Of a DNA stretch of 64,000 nucleotides, positions 9,311 through 18,467 are shown piece after piece. Every line of letters begins with the position of its first letter. Position 1 is the first letter of the stretch. This DNA is from Cognatundibacterium jejuense. GTDB taxonomy: Bacteria > Pseudomonadota > Gammaproteobacteria > Burkholderiales > Burkholderiaceae_D. The position numbers were made by a program, and so were the translations under genes. The notes under the pieces were generated by a model. The model was given only the letters and a program-made list of their open reading frames with translations, made no database searches and was not told where the DNA came from. Location of the stretch: positions 1-64,000 of the forward strand of contig NZ_JACOFV010000002.1 of the NCBI RefSeq assembly GCF_014284255.1, written 5' to 3'.

Positions 9311-9415
9311 AAATACCCGAAATTCAAGCTGATAGAAACGCCTTGATAACAGTCAAGGCAGCTCTGTCGCCACTGTCTATACTGGGACGATCATGCAGTC
9401 AGTACACCTGGCGCG
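9311..9415 (+). promoter_or_regulatory. Candidate cobalamin riboswitch upstream of nrdJ
   Basis: Conserved blocks of the cobalamin (B12) riboswitch occur here in the correct order. GAAATTC is at 9319-9325 and GCTG at 9328-9331. A P6-like hairpin follows, GCCTTG (9340-9345) pairing with CAAGGC (9354-9359) around a loop containing AACAGT, where the consensus loop is AACTGT. Then come GCCACTG (9369-9375), GGGA (9384-9387) and a B12-box-like GTCAGTACACCTGGC (9398-9412; consensus GTCAGGAGACCTGCC). I could not find a clear 5' P1 partner, and the peripheral arms are short. It may be a compact variant or a decaying copy. The gene downstream encodes a B12-dependent enzyme. Confidence 0.5.
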
Positions 9416-9472
9416 GACCAGATCAGCGACATCAAAACATGAACAATCATCTCAAAGTGAAATAAATCAACC

Positions 9473-11968
9473 ATGAACGCCAACGAAAAAATCCTAGGAA
9501 TCACTGACATGGCTCCCCAAGAAATCTCCCTCGATGTATTGCTTGAAAAATATGCTAAAGGCGATGAAGCCACGATCCATGACGTACAAGCACGTGTCGC
9601 CAAAGCACTGGCCGCGGTAGAGCAAGCCGATGCACAGGCTTACTACGAAGAAAAATTTCTGTGGGCGCAAAAGAATGGTTTTGTACCCGCTGGGCGTATC
9701 AATTCTGCCGCTGGTATGGATTTGCACGCGACATTGATCAATTGCTTTGTGCAACCGGTGGGTGATTCGGTTTCCAGCCCGACAGATGGCAAACCTGGTA
9801 TTTACGCGGCCCTGGCCGATGCGGCAGAAACCATGCGTCGTGGTGGCGGTGTTGGTTACGATTTTTCCAGCATCCGTCCTAAAGATGCTTTAGTCCGTGG
9901 CACGCGCTCGCGCGCTTCGGGCCCGGTCTCGTTTATGCAAGTATTTAACGCATCTTGCTCAACAGTCGAGTCAGCTGGTGCACGTCGTGGCGCGCAAATG
10001 GGTGTGCTGCGTGGCGATCATCCAGACATTTTGGAATTCATCCGCTCTAAAGACGAAGGTGGTCTCACCAACTTTAATATCTCTATCGGCGTCACCGATG
10101 AGTTCATGCACGCGGTTGCCAATGATGGCGACTTCTGCCTGGTACACAAAGCAGAACCGAGCGAAGATAAAAAAGCCAACGGCGCTTATCAACGTGAAGA
10201 CGGTATCTGGGTTTATGAAACAGTGCGCGCGCGCGATCTGTGGGACATCGTCATGAAGTCCACTTATGATCACGCCGAACCAGGCATTTTGTTTTTGTCA
10301 CGCATGAATGCAGAAAACAATTTGTACTACTGCGAAAAAATTGAAGCCACCAATCCATGTGCTGAGCAACCATTGCCAGATTATGGCTGCTGCTGCCTGG
10401 GCTCAGTCAATCTGACACGCTTTATTAAAAATCCATTTAGCGCCAGCGTCAAATTTGATTTCACCGCGTTCCAGGAAGTGGTCACTGTCGCGACCCGTAT
10501 GCTCGACAACGTATTAGATGCGACTGCATGGCCCCTGGATCAGCAACAAGAAGAAGCCATGTCCAAACGTCGCGTTGGACTCGGCTTCCTTGGTCTTGGT
10601 AGCGCGTTGGTGATGTTAGGCGTACGTTACGATTCAGAAGAAGGTCGTGAATTTGCACGTCAGGTTTCTGAAACCATGCGCGACGCCGCGTATTTAGCGT
10701 CAGCAGAATTAGCGAAAGAAAAAGGCGCATTTCCTTTATTCGATAGCAAACAATATTTAGCAGGCAGCTTTGCGCAACGCCTGCCAAAAAACCTGCGTGC
10801 CATTATCAAAAAGAATGGTCTGCGTAATTCGCATTTATTATCGATCGCCCCTACTGGCACGATTACTTTAGCATTCGCTGACAATGCATCGAATGGTATT
10901 GAGCCAGCATTCTCTTGGGTGTATAACCGCAAAAAGCGCATGGCCGTTGGCGATGCACGGATCTATGAAGTTGCTGATCACGCATGGCGCATGTACCGTG
11001 CGATGGGCAATGACGTATCGGACGACAGCAAATTGCCACAGCAATTTGTCACCGCATTAAACATGTCAGCCAGCGATCACATGAAGATGCTGCAAGTGGT
11101 GCAGCCTTACATTGATTCTGCGATTTCTAAAACAGTGAACGTGCCGGCAGATTATCCTTACGCAGACTTCCAGAATCTGTATATGGATGCATGGCATGCT
11201 GGCCTCAAAGGTCTGGCAACTTACCGTCCAAATAGCATTTTGGGTAGCGTATTGTCAGTAGCCTCCAGCACACCAGAAGCAGCGCCAGAAATTAAAGCCG
11301 TCCCAGACGAAGATTTACTGCGCAAACAATTCGACGGCCGCCCATTTGGCGACCTGGAATCGGTAACGTCAAAAGTGCAGTACATGACCTACGAAGGTAA
11401 GAAAACGGTGTACCTGACAGTGAGCTTCATCCACGTTCAAGGCATAGTCGGTGGTGAGCGTGTGACGATAGAACGTCCGTTTGAATTCTTTATGCCAGCC
11501 GGACAAAAGAACGATGGCCAACAATGGATTTCTGCGAGTATGCGTCTGTTATCGATGGCAGCCCGTTCTGGCGGTTCCATTGCCAAAGCCCTCGCCGATA
11601 TGCGCGAAGTGGTATGGGACAAAGGCACGGTACGCTGCGGCATGATTACCAAAGATGACGGCACCCAGGCACCGTTGTTCCATGAATCTGAAGTCGCTGC
11701 GATTGGCTATTCTCTGCAACGTATTTTGATGAAGCGCGGCTACCTCGATGCGTCAGGCAATCAAATTCCTGTACACGTATTAGCTGAAAAGTTCAAAGCG
11801 CGTATGCAGCAATATACGCTCGATGACCTCGCCTACGAAGCCGATACAGCACCAATCAGCTACATTGCGACCGGAAAAAAATGCCCAGATTGCGGCGCTC
11901 ATGCATTGCAAAAAATCGACGGCTGCAGCCGCTGTGTTTCTTGTGGTTATGTTGGGGCATGTGGATAA
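9473..11968 (+). CDS. nrdJ: Adenosylcobalamin-dependent (class II) ribonucleotide reductase
   Basis: Reduces ribonucleotides to deoxyribonucleotides using a radical made from adenosylcobalamin, so it works with or without oxygen. The 831-residue chain carries [15 protein letters not shown] (about residue 122), [20 protein letters not shown] with the active-site NPCxE segment (about 292), and [20 protein letters not shown] (about 461). A C-terminal zinc ribbon, CPDCG...[14 protein letters not shown] (about 804-831), resembles that of other monomeric NrdJ proteins. Two starts are possible. ATG 9473 gives the longest protein, but ATG 9509 ([12 protein letters not shown]) has a better ribosome site, TAGGA at 9495-9499 nine bases upstream. 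A B12-riboswitch-like leader precedes it, and no nrdAB or nrdDG is in the window. Confidence 0.93.
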   Translation: MNANEKILGITDMAPQEISLDVLLEKYAKGDEATIHDVQARVAKALAAVEQADAQAYYEEKFLWAQKNGFVPAGRINSAAGMDLHATLINCFVQPVGDSVSSPTDGKPGIYAALADAAETMRRGGGVGYDFSSIRPKDALVRGTRSRASGPVSFMQVFNASCSTVESAGARRGAQMGVLRGDHPDILEFIRSKDEGGLTNFNISIGVTDEFMHAVANDGDFCLVHKAEPSEDKKANGAYQREDGIWVYETVRARDLWDIVMKSTYDHAEPGILFLSRMNAENNLYYCEKIEATNPCAEQPLPDYGCCCLGSVNLTRFIKNPFSASVKFDFTAFQEVVTVATRMLDNVLDATAWPLDQQQEEAMSKRRVGLGFLGLGSALVMLGVRYDSEEGREFARQVSETMRDAAYLASAELAKEKGAFPLFDSKQYLAGSFAQRLPKNLRAIIKKNGLRNSHLLSIAPTGTITLAFADNASNGIEPAFSWVYNRKKRMAVGDARIYEVADHAWRMYRAMGNDVSDDSKLPQQFVTALNMSASDHMKMLQVVQPYIDSAISKTVNVPADYPYADFQNLYMDAWHAGLKGLATYRPNSILGSVLSVASSTPEAAPEIKAVPDEDLLRKQFDGRPFGDLESVTSKVQYMTYEGKKTVYLTVSFIHVQGIVGGERVTIERPFEFFMPAGQKNDGQQWISASMRLLSMAARSGGSIAKALADMREVVWDKGTVRCGMITKDDGTQAPLFHESEVAAIGYSLQRILMKRGYLDASGNQIPVHVLAEKFKARMQQYTLDDLAYEADTAPISYIATGKKCPDCGAHALQKIDGCSRCVSCGYVGACG

Positions 11969-11996
11969 GAATGTAATCGGGATCTCATCATCCTAA

Positions 11997-12033
11997 ACCG
12001 TCATCCCTGCATTTTTTTGGCAGGGATGACGGT
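11997..12033. terminator. Perfect 14-bp inverted repeat after nrdJ
   Basis: ACCGTCATCCCTGC (11997-12010) and its exact complement (12020-12033) surround a loop that is nearly all T. It sits between convergent nrdJ and the Dabb gene, so it probably ends both transcripts. There is no T-run after the stem, and the T-run is in the loop. This makes it look like a dispersed REP-type palindrome used as a terminator. Confidence 0.6.
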
Positions 12034-12061
12034 GTAGCATGGCATAACAGAAACGACAGAA

Positions 12062-12358
12062 CTAAAACTCGTAATCAAAAACAACTGCGTCACTGAGCAG
12101 AGGCTTCAAAGTCTCAACAAATGCAAGGTGCTCAGGATGGAAGAGATATCTATCTCGCGCTTCGGCATCCGCAAAGGTCATGACTGCTGAATGGGTGTAG
12201 CCATGACTCATACCTTCATTACTCACGTTGGCACCTTGATCGAAATCGATAACCTCTTTGATTTTGGTAGATAAGTCCAGGAAAGCATTAATGCATTTCT
12301 GTTGTTCTTGCGTTGAACTTTCATTATTAAATTGAAGCAAGACGATGTGTTTGATCAT
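12062..12358 (-). CDS. Dabb-family stress-responsive alpha/beta-barrel protein
   Basis: A 98-residue protein of the Dabb (dimeric alpha/beta barrel) family. It opens with MIKHIVLLQFN, and the middle holds THSAVMTFADAEARDRYLFHPEHLAFVETLKPLL, a match to the family's conserved HxxVMxF...RDxYxxHPxHxxF pattern. Family members form small ferredoxin-like dimers. Some are stress-induced and some act as cyclases or mono-oxygenases in polyketide pathways, so the activity cannot be assigned. It is monocistronic in appearance and converges on nrdJ. Confidence 0.8.
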   Translation of the reverse strand: MIKHIVLLQFNNESSTQEQQKCINAFLDLSTKIKEVIDFDQGANVSNEGMSHGYTHSAVMTFADAEARDRYLFHPEHLAFVETLKPLLSDAVVFDYEF

Positions 12359-12457
12359 TGCGAAACCATTCTCTTATGACGACTATGCAGATTAAATAAA
12401 TACCAGCGTTTGTGAAGCGATAAAACCTCATTTTTGCCAGTGCCTGAAATACATCTT

Positions 12458-12874
12458 TTATTGATATTTTTTGAGTAAAAAATACCGGTCATGCCCATCT
12501 GGAAAACCATCGACCTTACCGGCAACTTCAAAACCTAGCTTTGCATAAAACGTTGGCCCCTGAAATGAAAGTGTGTCCACTTGTGCAGCGATACACCCTC
12601 TCTTCTTGGCCTCGCTTTCCGCTAATTCCATCAATCTGCGGCCAAGTCCGGTTCTTCTGACTTCAGAATCAACCCACATGACTTCAATCAGAAATTGCCT
12701 GTAAATTGTTCTACCTGAAACTCCAGCCATCAATTGACCGCTGTTATTGCGTGCAATGACAGACAAGGGCTGTGAATTACCCGGCCCTGCATTTTCAACG
12801 TTGTACGCTCTGACACCCGCAACGAGGGTATCAAAAACGTCTTGATTAGCTTCATGGAGAACTTCTACGTTCAT
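12458..12874 (-). CDS. GNAT-family N-acetyltransferase
   Basis: A 138-residue single-domain acetyltransferase. The acetyl-CoA motif A is EVRRTGLGRRLMELAESEAKKRG (about residues 72-95, R-x-x-G-x-G/A pattern). The preceding strand is FLIEVMWVDSEV, and the C-terminal motif B is TFYAKLGFEVAGKVDGFPDGHDRYFLLKK. The ending (Y-x-K-LGF-x-x-G...GHDR-x-F-L-K) is typical of small GNATs that use a small-molecule acceptor, which I cannot name. ATG 12874 has CGGAA eight bases upstream. It is separated by about 100 bases from each neighbour and is probably a single-gene unit. Confidence 0.85.
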   Translation of the reverse strand: MNVEVLHEANQDVFDTLVAGVRAYNVENAGPGNSQPLSVIARNNSGQLMAGVSGRTIYRQFLIEVMWVDSEVRRTGLGRRLMELAESEAKKRGCIAAQVDTLSFQGPTFYAKLGFEVAGKVDGFPDGHDRYFLLKKYQ

Positions 12875-12975
12875 TGAATTGTTCCGGTTAAATATTTATT
12901 TAATTGTCTGTATGTCTGAAAAATTTCAAAAGCCGACATTCAACACAGCAGAAAAATCAGGCACACTGCGTAAAA

Positions 12976-14226
12976 TCAAACTGCGACTTCAGACCTCTCT
13001 CGATTCAGATACATCAGCCCCATCACGGCGAGGATGAACACAACTGCGGCACCGAACAGTGAAAAATGGATGCCGATTTTGCTGCCGATTAATCCGACAA
13101 AAATGCCGCTGAACAATCGCAAACCGGCCGATGACATGCCAAACAAACCTAACACTTTTCCACGGATCGCATCCGGCGCTTTCATTTGCACAATGGTCTG
13201 ATTCATGCTGCTGAATGACAGTTCACAATAGCCGGCCGCAAATAGACAGAGCAAAGCCAATGGGTAATTATGGACCATGGCAAACAAACCTAAAGCGACC
13301 GCCCACGCTATGGCAAATCCCATCGATGCAGAAGGGCTCACCCGGGCAAAGCGAAACCCTGCCTCTAAGGTAATACCGGCAAACAAGGCGCCAGCAGCGT
13401 CAGCCGCCAACAACATCGAATACGCCATACCGGGTTCGATATTGCCGAGGTCAGTAGCAAAACCTGGCATCTGCGCCTGATAGCTATTGCCAACAAAAAA
13501 AGATGCCGCGCCTGACAGCAAAATCATCACACCTAAGGTAGGAATTTTTTTAACCGTCAATATCGTTTGCCAGATGTCCGATAAACCACTCACACGACGT
13601 GCAGCCGATTGTTCGAGGCGCTTGCCGCGGTGTGGTTGCGGTGCCTTGATCAACCAGATCAGTAATGGCAAATAAAGTGCGGCGTTGAGCAAGATGCCCT
13701 TATTGGGGCCCAAGGTAGACATGATCAGGCTACCAACACCGGGGCCCACCAGTACACCAAAATAGCGCGCTGTCGCGTTGAGACGCACAGCACTTGCAAG
13801 TTTCTCCACGCCGACAATATCGTATAACAAGACCTGACTGGAGGTCATCCAGAACACACCGGCAAATCCGTGCAGTACCAGTAGCGTCATTGCCCACGGG
13901 ATCGTCAAAGTGTCGGTAATAAAGAAATAACCCCAACCCAGCGATACCAGGGCAAACAGCGAACCACCGATTTGGATTAAACGACGCGAGTCAAATCTAT
14001 CGTTGAGTGCACCAACACCTACCGAGAACAACAGAAACGGCAACCAGTGTGAAATCACCGCAAAGCCACCCAGCGTCGGAGACTTAAATTTTTCAAAAGC
14101 GACCCAATAGCTGATCACATGTTCCACATTGTCAGCCATCATCGTCAAGACAAATGTAGCAACAAAGATAGGAAAGCTTGGAATTTTTAATGCTTCAAAT
14201 GCTTGATGTTTGGTCCCTTGACTCAT
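12976..14226 (-). CDS. MFS transporter (EntS/DHA3-like)
   Basis: A 416-residue major facilitator with about 12 hydrophobic helices. ALNDRFDSRRLIQIGG (about residues 58-73) is the loop 2-3 signature (G-x-x-x-D-R-x-x-R-R), and LLVLHGFAGVFWMTSSQVLLYDIVG lies near helix 4. The layout of a DHA3-type carrier (ARYFGVLVGPGVGSLI, later MNQTIVQMKAPDAIRGKVLGLFG) resembles macrolide or siderophore exporters rather than sugar permeases. The substrate is unknown. It lies on the same strand as the neighbouring GNAT genes but with 100-130-base gaps, so no operon is evident. Confidence 0.8.
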   Translation of the reverse strand: MSQGTKHQAFEALKIPSFPIFVATFVLTMMADNVEHVISYWVAFEKFKSPTLGGFAVISHWLPFLLFSVGVGALNDRFDSRRLIQIGGSLFALVSLGWGYFFITDTLTIPWAMTLLVLHGFAGVFWMTSSQVLLYDIVGVEKLASAVRLNATARYFGVLVGPGVGSLIMSTLGPNKGILLNAALYLPLLIWLIKAPQPHRGKRLEQSAARRVSGLSDIWQTILTVKKIPTLGVMILLSGAASFFVGNSYQAQMPGFATDLGNIEPGMAYSMLLAADAAGALFAGITLEAGFRFARVSPSASMGFAIAWAVALGLFAMVHNYPLALLCLFAAGYCELSFSSMNQTIVQMKAPDAIRGKVLGLFGMSSAGLRLFSGIFVGLIGSKIGIHFSLFGAAVVFILAVMGLMYLNRERSEVAV

Positions 14227-14360
14227 TTTTTATTTATTCCTTTATAGCCACTTTTTGATAACTGCGGCTCAATCATGTAAAACCAAATACGCTTTACCAG
14301 GTGGTGATTGCAAAGCGACTCAATAGAGGTGAATGGATATATTACTCGGGGTGCGTTTTC

Positions 14361-14960
14361 TCAAAGAAATTTCATGCGATAGGTTTCTGCCTCAATTGAG
14401 TAAACATACTGCGCCCCTAATTCGTGCTCTTCACCAGACATTTCTTTGAATTTCAATCCTAGTCGCTCCAGCGCTCTTCTTGACGGCGCATTGGTCTCTC
14501 GTGTCAATCCTAAAACAACCTTCAGGCCAATCTGATTAAAAGCCATTTCCAATGCCTTTTCTGCCATTTCATTGGCATAACCAGAACCCCATACCTCCGG
14601 ACTAAAACGGAAATACAAGTTTGCGGCATGTAGTTGTTGAAGACGCTCTACCAAAGCATTACCACCAAATCGCGGACGATTCGAAATACCGCCAAAGCCG
14701 ATGATGCGCTCGGGGTCGCTACGCAGTGCAACCGACCAATACCCCCATTGCTTCTCATCCCATTCTGTTTGCCAATGCGCAAGCACGCTATGCGCTTCTT
14801 CCAGCGTTGTCATAGGGCCTTGGGGATTGAAATGATTGGTTTCAGGATTAGCGTGAATGTTGAAGATCGCCTGAATATCGTCTGCAGTTGGTCGATAAAA
14901 AATCAATCGGTCGGAAAAGCTATGCTCTCGGTTGCTTATTGCACTAATCAAGGTATTCAA
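14361..14960 (-). CDS. GNAT-family N-acetyltransferase, RimJ/RimL-like
   Basis: A 199-residue acetyltransferase of the Acetyltransf_3 type. RLIFYRPTADDIQAIFNIHANPETN is the usual N-terminal region, GYWSVALRSDPERIIGFGGI the central strand, and FRFSPEVWGSGYANEMAEKALEMAF the acetyl-CoA loop (with G-x-G-Y-A). It is followed by VLGLTRETNAPSRRALERLGL, where N-x-x-S-R-x-x-L-E-K/R-LG is characteristic. The relatives include ribosomal-protein N-acetyltransferases and many small-molecule acetylases, so the target is open. A second member of this subfamily lies at 57845-58390, though the two are not close copies. Confidence 0.85.
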   Translation of the reverse strand: MNTLISAISNREHSFSDRLIFYRPTADDIQAIFNIHANPETNHFNPQGPMTTLEEAHSVLAHWQTEWDEKQWGYWSVALRSDPERIIGFGGISNRPRFGGNALVERLQQLHAANLYFRFSPEVWGSGYANEMAEKALEMAFNQIGLKVVLGLTRETNAPSRRALERLGLKFKEMSGEEHELGAQYVYSIEAETYRMKFL

Positions 14961-15495
14961 GGTATTTTCCTTACTTTAGCTTGTTGAGCTACTTTGTTTT
15001 TTGAGGGTGGTAGAGCTTATCGTCAACGGAAGGAGCAAGTAGCATCAAGGTTTCAACAGGTGCGATTAGAGCGTGATTAATATAGCAATTATAATTTAAA
15101 TCTATCGTCACCGCTTTTACAGATGTAAAGACTAAAAGTCGCCTTCAAAACTGGCACAATACTGCCGAAGCTGGATTAGTATTTTGTTGCTCCCGTTTTA
15201 TCCGCAACATTGGAAGTAATTTTTCCAAATCGCTGCGCTGTCAGTAATACCCTCACCTCGCAATTTTGCGACGGCGTCTCTCTAGATATGCTTTTCGGAT
15301 CTTGATATGAATCGATATCTTTAACGCCCCCCCTGCTTCGTCCATCAACAACACTTTGCAATCACCTAGTACGCAAATGCTGATCGTTATCGCCTCGTTT
15401 TTAATGATGACTTTTGTAGTTTCCCAACGACCGAGTTTTTCACAGCATTACGGTTTCTTTTTCAATAAAAGGCTTATGCGACGTACATTAATACG
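14961..15495. other. 535-base gap, no supported gene
   Basis: I find no gene here. A 61-codon minus-strand frame at 15176-15361 starts at TTG, has no clear ribosome site and matches nothing I know. An uninterrupted C-run lies near 15325-15333. The stretch separates two minus-strand genes and must hold the promoter of the GNAT gene at 14960. Confidence 0.4.
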
Positions 15496-16947
15496 TCAAT
15501 CAATCGCTACAGAATGCAAAGACACATTACCAGAGGGATGGTGACGATAATGATAAACAATGGTACTCGTCAATAAGATCAACATTAGAAAAAATTCTCC
15601 CGACAACCCCGCCAAAGCCGCATCGAGGTAGTTAGCTGAAAAATGCAAAGTTTGCGCAAAAACGGCACCTAACAAGGCGGAACCAAGACCGAACGACGCT
15701 TGCTGGACTGTCGTCAATACAGCACTCCCCGCCCCTGCATGTGCATTCGGTACATCAGCCAATCCTATGCGGAAAAAGCTACTCACAATCAAAGACTGAC
15801 CAAATCCCATCAACGCGGTAGCTGGGGCAAGATTCAACATACCTGGTTCTGGCCACACCAAATATAGGGTCAGAATCAGACTGAGTAAGCCTGTCATTTG
15901 TATCGCGCAGCCAACTATCAATGTTTTAGTTCGTCCCAGATAAGCAAAGATTTTAGGAGTCGATAAAGACCCGACGAAATACGCAGCACCCAATACGATA
16001 AAGGCGTTGCCGGACTGTAGCGGATTCAGATGCGCGCCCGCTTGCAAGCTCAAGGCCAACACGAACATGAACCCACTCCAGCACGAGAAAAATAAGATCG
16101 CGATCAATAAACCAAAACGCACACTGGGCAAACGCATTAATGATGGTGGCAATAAAGGCGACGCACCACGTAGTTCCTGAAAAAGCTCAACACGCCATAA
16201 CACCACCAGCAAAGGTCCTACCGCTGCCAACATCAAAAAGCATGTTGCAGACCAATGCAGTGCAGGCCCCAGTGCGAGCGGCACCAACAAACACAAGATC
16301 ACGAGTGTTAACAGTAGAGTGCCTGGAATATCGATACTCGCAGCGTGCTGACTACGTGTTTCAGGAACGCAGCGACCGGAATAAAGCAAGATCCCGATAC
16401 ATACTGGCAGATTGATCAGAAACACACTCCGCCATCCCATCCCCGCCAGATTCGCTGAGATCAGAACCCCACCCAACACTTGTCCGACAATGAAAGCCAG
16501 ACCACCGATGGCACCGTAAAAGCCAATCGCGCGCGAATGCTTTGCGCCTTGCAAACTGACATGGATGATTGCCAGAATTTGTGGTACCAACAATGCCGCC
16601 GCCGCGCCTTGCAAGGCGCGCGCGAACAACAGTAACCAAACTGTATTGGCGATACCACACAGCAAAGAGGCAACACCAAACAACAATACGCCAAGCTGAA
16701 ACAATTTTAAGCGTCCAAAGTTATCACCCAGACGTGCACCAATGGCCAGAAATACCGCAAAAGCGACGCCATAAACTGCCACCATCAGTTCCAATTCAGT
16801 CTGGCTGGCGTGCAGTGAATGTGCAATCGCATCCAATGCCACATTCACAATAGAAAAATCAACCTGAGGCAGCAACTGACCTGCAAGTAAAACAAACAAA
16901 CCTGCACGGTGCAAAGCAGGCTGGGTCTGATGAGTGTTCATAAGCAC
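15496..16947 (-). CDS. MFS drug efflux transporter, DHA2-like (14 helices)
   Basis: A 483-residue carrier of the EmrB/QacA (DHA2) type, expected to export drugs or other hydrophobic compounds with proton antiport. LLPQVDFSIVNVALDAIAHSL (about residue 27) is motif D1 of the DHA2 group. GARLGDNFGRLKLFQLG (about 76-92) is the loop 2-3 signature and LLFARALQGAAAALLVPQIL (about 107) the next block. Two starts compete: GTG 16947, with GGAG five bases upstream, and ATG 16941, with the same GGAG eleven bases away. The divergent XRE regulator at 17073-18014 and the repeats between them suggest local control of this pump. Confidence 0.85.
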   Translation of the reverse strand: MLMNTHQTQPALHRAGLFVLLAGQLLPQVDFSIVNVALDAIAHSLHASQTELELMVAVYGVAFAVFLAIGARLGDNFGRLKLFQLGVLLFGVASLLCGIANTVWLLLFARALQGAAAALLVPQILAIIHVSLQGAKHSRAIGFYGAIGGLAFIVGQVLGGVLISANLAGMGWRSVFLINLPVCIGILLYSGRCVPETRSQHAASIDIPGTLLLTLVILCLLVPLALGPALHWSATCFLMLAAVGPLLVVLWRVELFQELRGASPLLPPSLMRLPSVRFGLLIAILFFSCWSGFMFVLALSLQAGAHLNPLQSGNAFIVLGAAYFVGSLSTPKIFAYLGRTKTLIVGCAIQMTGLLSLILTLYLVWPEPGMLNLAPATALMGFGQSLIVSSFFRIGLADVPNAHAGAGSAVLTTVQQASFGLGSALLGAVFAQTLHFSANYLDAALAGLSGEFFLMLILLTSTIVYHYRHHPSGNVSLHSVAID

Positions 16948-16952
16948 TTAAG

Positions 16953-17038
16953 CTCCATTTGATAAGCAATGGAGAGCAGTCTATAATCAAATTTAGACTG
17001 GTACTAGATTCTGATTAGCCTGGTATAAAATCTACCAG
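16953..17038. promoter_or_regulatory. Operator-like repeats between MFS pump and XRE regulator
   Basis: The 125-base divergent region holds CTCCATT/AATGGAG (16953-16959 and 16968-16974). It also holds CTGGTA at 16998-17003 and again at 17020-17025, the latter forming an inverted repeat with TACCAG at 17033-17038 (CTGGTATAAAATCTACCAG). Repeated CTGGTA half-sites next to a divergent XRE gene fit autoregulation plus control of the pump. Protein binding is inferred. Confidence 0.5.
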
Positions 17039-17072
17039 CCTGTGGCCTCGCTTTAAAACTAAGAATCATTTT

Positions 17073-18014
17073 TTGAAATGCTTTATGGGAAATCTCATCA
17101 CCTCAACGGATCGCCCTGTGTACTCAAACTCGGCACCACTGGCAACCGCAGTACCGGACTCTCTCGCAGTCACAAAGGGACAAAATGCCCACCAGGCATT
17201 GGGTAACTTTTTACGAGCGAGACGAGAAAGCCTTGATCCTGCTCGTCTCGGCTTGCCACGTACTGGACGCCGCCGTACACCAGGGCTACGGCGTGAAGAT
17301 GTCGCGGCACTCGCTGATATAGGGATTACCTGGTATACCAAACTGGAGCAAGGTCGGTCGATTAAAGTATCCGCTCGCGCACTGGCAGCAATTACGCAAG
17401 CGCTACAATGTACCGATACCGAAACTGCACACGTTTTTGCACTGGCAGGTATGAGCTCGGCACCGTCGATAGCCGAAAAACCTGGCTGTGAAAAGGTGTC
17501 CCCGGTTGGTCAACTCATTCTTGATCAGCTCCATCCTATACCTGGGTTAATGCAAAACGCCCGCTTTGACATTCTGGGGTATAACCAGGCATTTCAACGT
17601 TTGATGAATGTTGATCTGGCGGGCATTCCAAAATCAGATAGAAATTGTATTTATCTGGCGATGACGCATCCGGTATGGCGCGCCAGTATGAGTGATTGCC
17701 AGGACGCGATACCACGCATGGTCGCGCAATTTCGCGCCGCTATGGGTGAGCATTTGCACGATTCGCTTTGGGAAAAACAACTGCAACGCTTCATGAACAC
17801 TTCCAGTGAATTTCGCGATGCATGGCAACGTTATGAAGTCCGCAGCGTTGAAAACCAGGTCAAGCAATTTCATCATCCACAAGCCGGAATACTAAATCTG
17901 CAATTGACGAACTGGTGGTCCGCACCCAAAAATGGAGACCGATTAATGATTTACGTTCCGGTCGATGAGGAATCTAAACACCGATTGGAATTATTGACTG
18001 ATCTTTGTGAATAA
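17073..18014 (+). CDS. XRE-family regulator with MmyB-like ligand-binding domain
   Basis: A transcription factor with an N-terminal helix-turn-helix and a C-terminal MmyB-like (PAS-type, fatty-acid-binding in known structures) domain. The HTH runs over LGNFLRARRESLDP...RRTPGLRREDVAALADIGITWYTKLEQGR, the typical opening of this family. The second half (about residues 145-313) contains ILDQLHPIPGLMQNARFDILGYNQAF and ends with LTNWWSAP...RLMIYVPVDEESKHRLELL. Length, 313 from TTG 17073 or 309 from ATG 17085, is normal for the family. Relatives commonly control a divergent oxidoreductase or transporter, here the MFS pump. The true start is uncertain. Confidence 0.87.
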   Translation: MKCFMGNLITSTDRPVYSNSAPLATAVPDSLAVTKGQNAHQALGNFLRARRESLDPARLGLPRTGRRRTPGLRREDVAALADIGITWYTKLEQGRSIKVSARALAAITQALQCTDTETAHVFALAGMSSAPSIAEKPGCEKVSPVGQLILDQLHPIPGLMQNARFDILGYNQAFQRLMNVDLAGIPKSDRNCIYLAMTHPVWRASMSDCQDAIPRMVAQFRAAMGEHLHDSLWEKQLQRFMNTSSEFRDAWQRYEVRSVENQVKQFHHPQAGILNLQLTNWWSAPKNGDRLMIYVPVDEESKHRLELLTDLCE

Positions 18015-18467
18015 GGTCAACCACTTCTATCATCGTTTCACTTGCCTCATCAACTCGTTTTTCCACATGATCAACAAGTTCGATACTGGTGTTGATCGGA
18101 TCCTTAATCTTTAGCGCTCCCCCGCACTTTGCAATGCTAACTCAAACACTATCAAGGTAATAAGGACACAAACTATAAGCTAGCCAACTGGAACCAGATT
18201 TTAACTGAGCAAATATCTCGTGAAGCATTGCGGAACAACATGCAAATACTTCTTTGCAAAAACTAATTTACATTCGTAATCGTAATCGTAGCGCTGTAGC
18301 GATAGGAATTTTCAGATAACATTCTTTCTATTACTGATTACTAATTTCTGATAAGGATTAGCGGCAAGCTCGGGATATTATGGACATCCTCAAAAATTAG
18401 CGATAATGATGCTTTATTATTGGCTATTCATGTCGACACCATGGAATTTTCTGATTACCTTAAAAAT
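18015..18467. other. 453-base gap, no supported gene
   Basis: Nothing coding is supported. A short tandem GTAATC repeat lies near 18274-18290. The right end is AT-rich and probably holds the promoter of the deacetylase gene, but I see no clear -35/-10 pair. Confidence 0.4.

Noticed and set aside
9332-9345. ATAGAAACGCCTTG here recurs near 26768-26781 upstream of the MGDG-synthase-like gene, suggesting a second riboswitch or shared operator
   Set aside because: Only this 14-mer is shared. The later copy lacks GCCACTG, the B12 box and the P6 hairpin, so chance or a short dispersed repeat is more likely.
9971-10273. Long antisense frames inside nrdJ, and similar ones inside the dehydratase and RND genes
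   Set aside because: They mirror codon structure of strongly supported genes on the other strand and show no domains of their own.
15176-15361. 61-codon minus-strand frame as a small gene
   Set aside because: TTG start, no ribosome site and no recognisable product; a chance frame is likelier.
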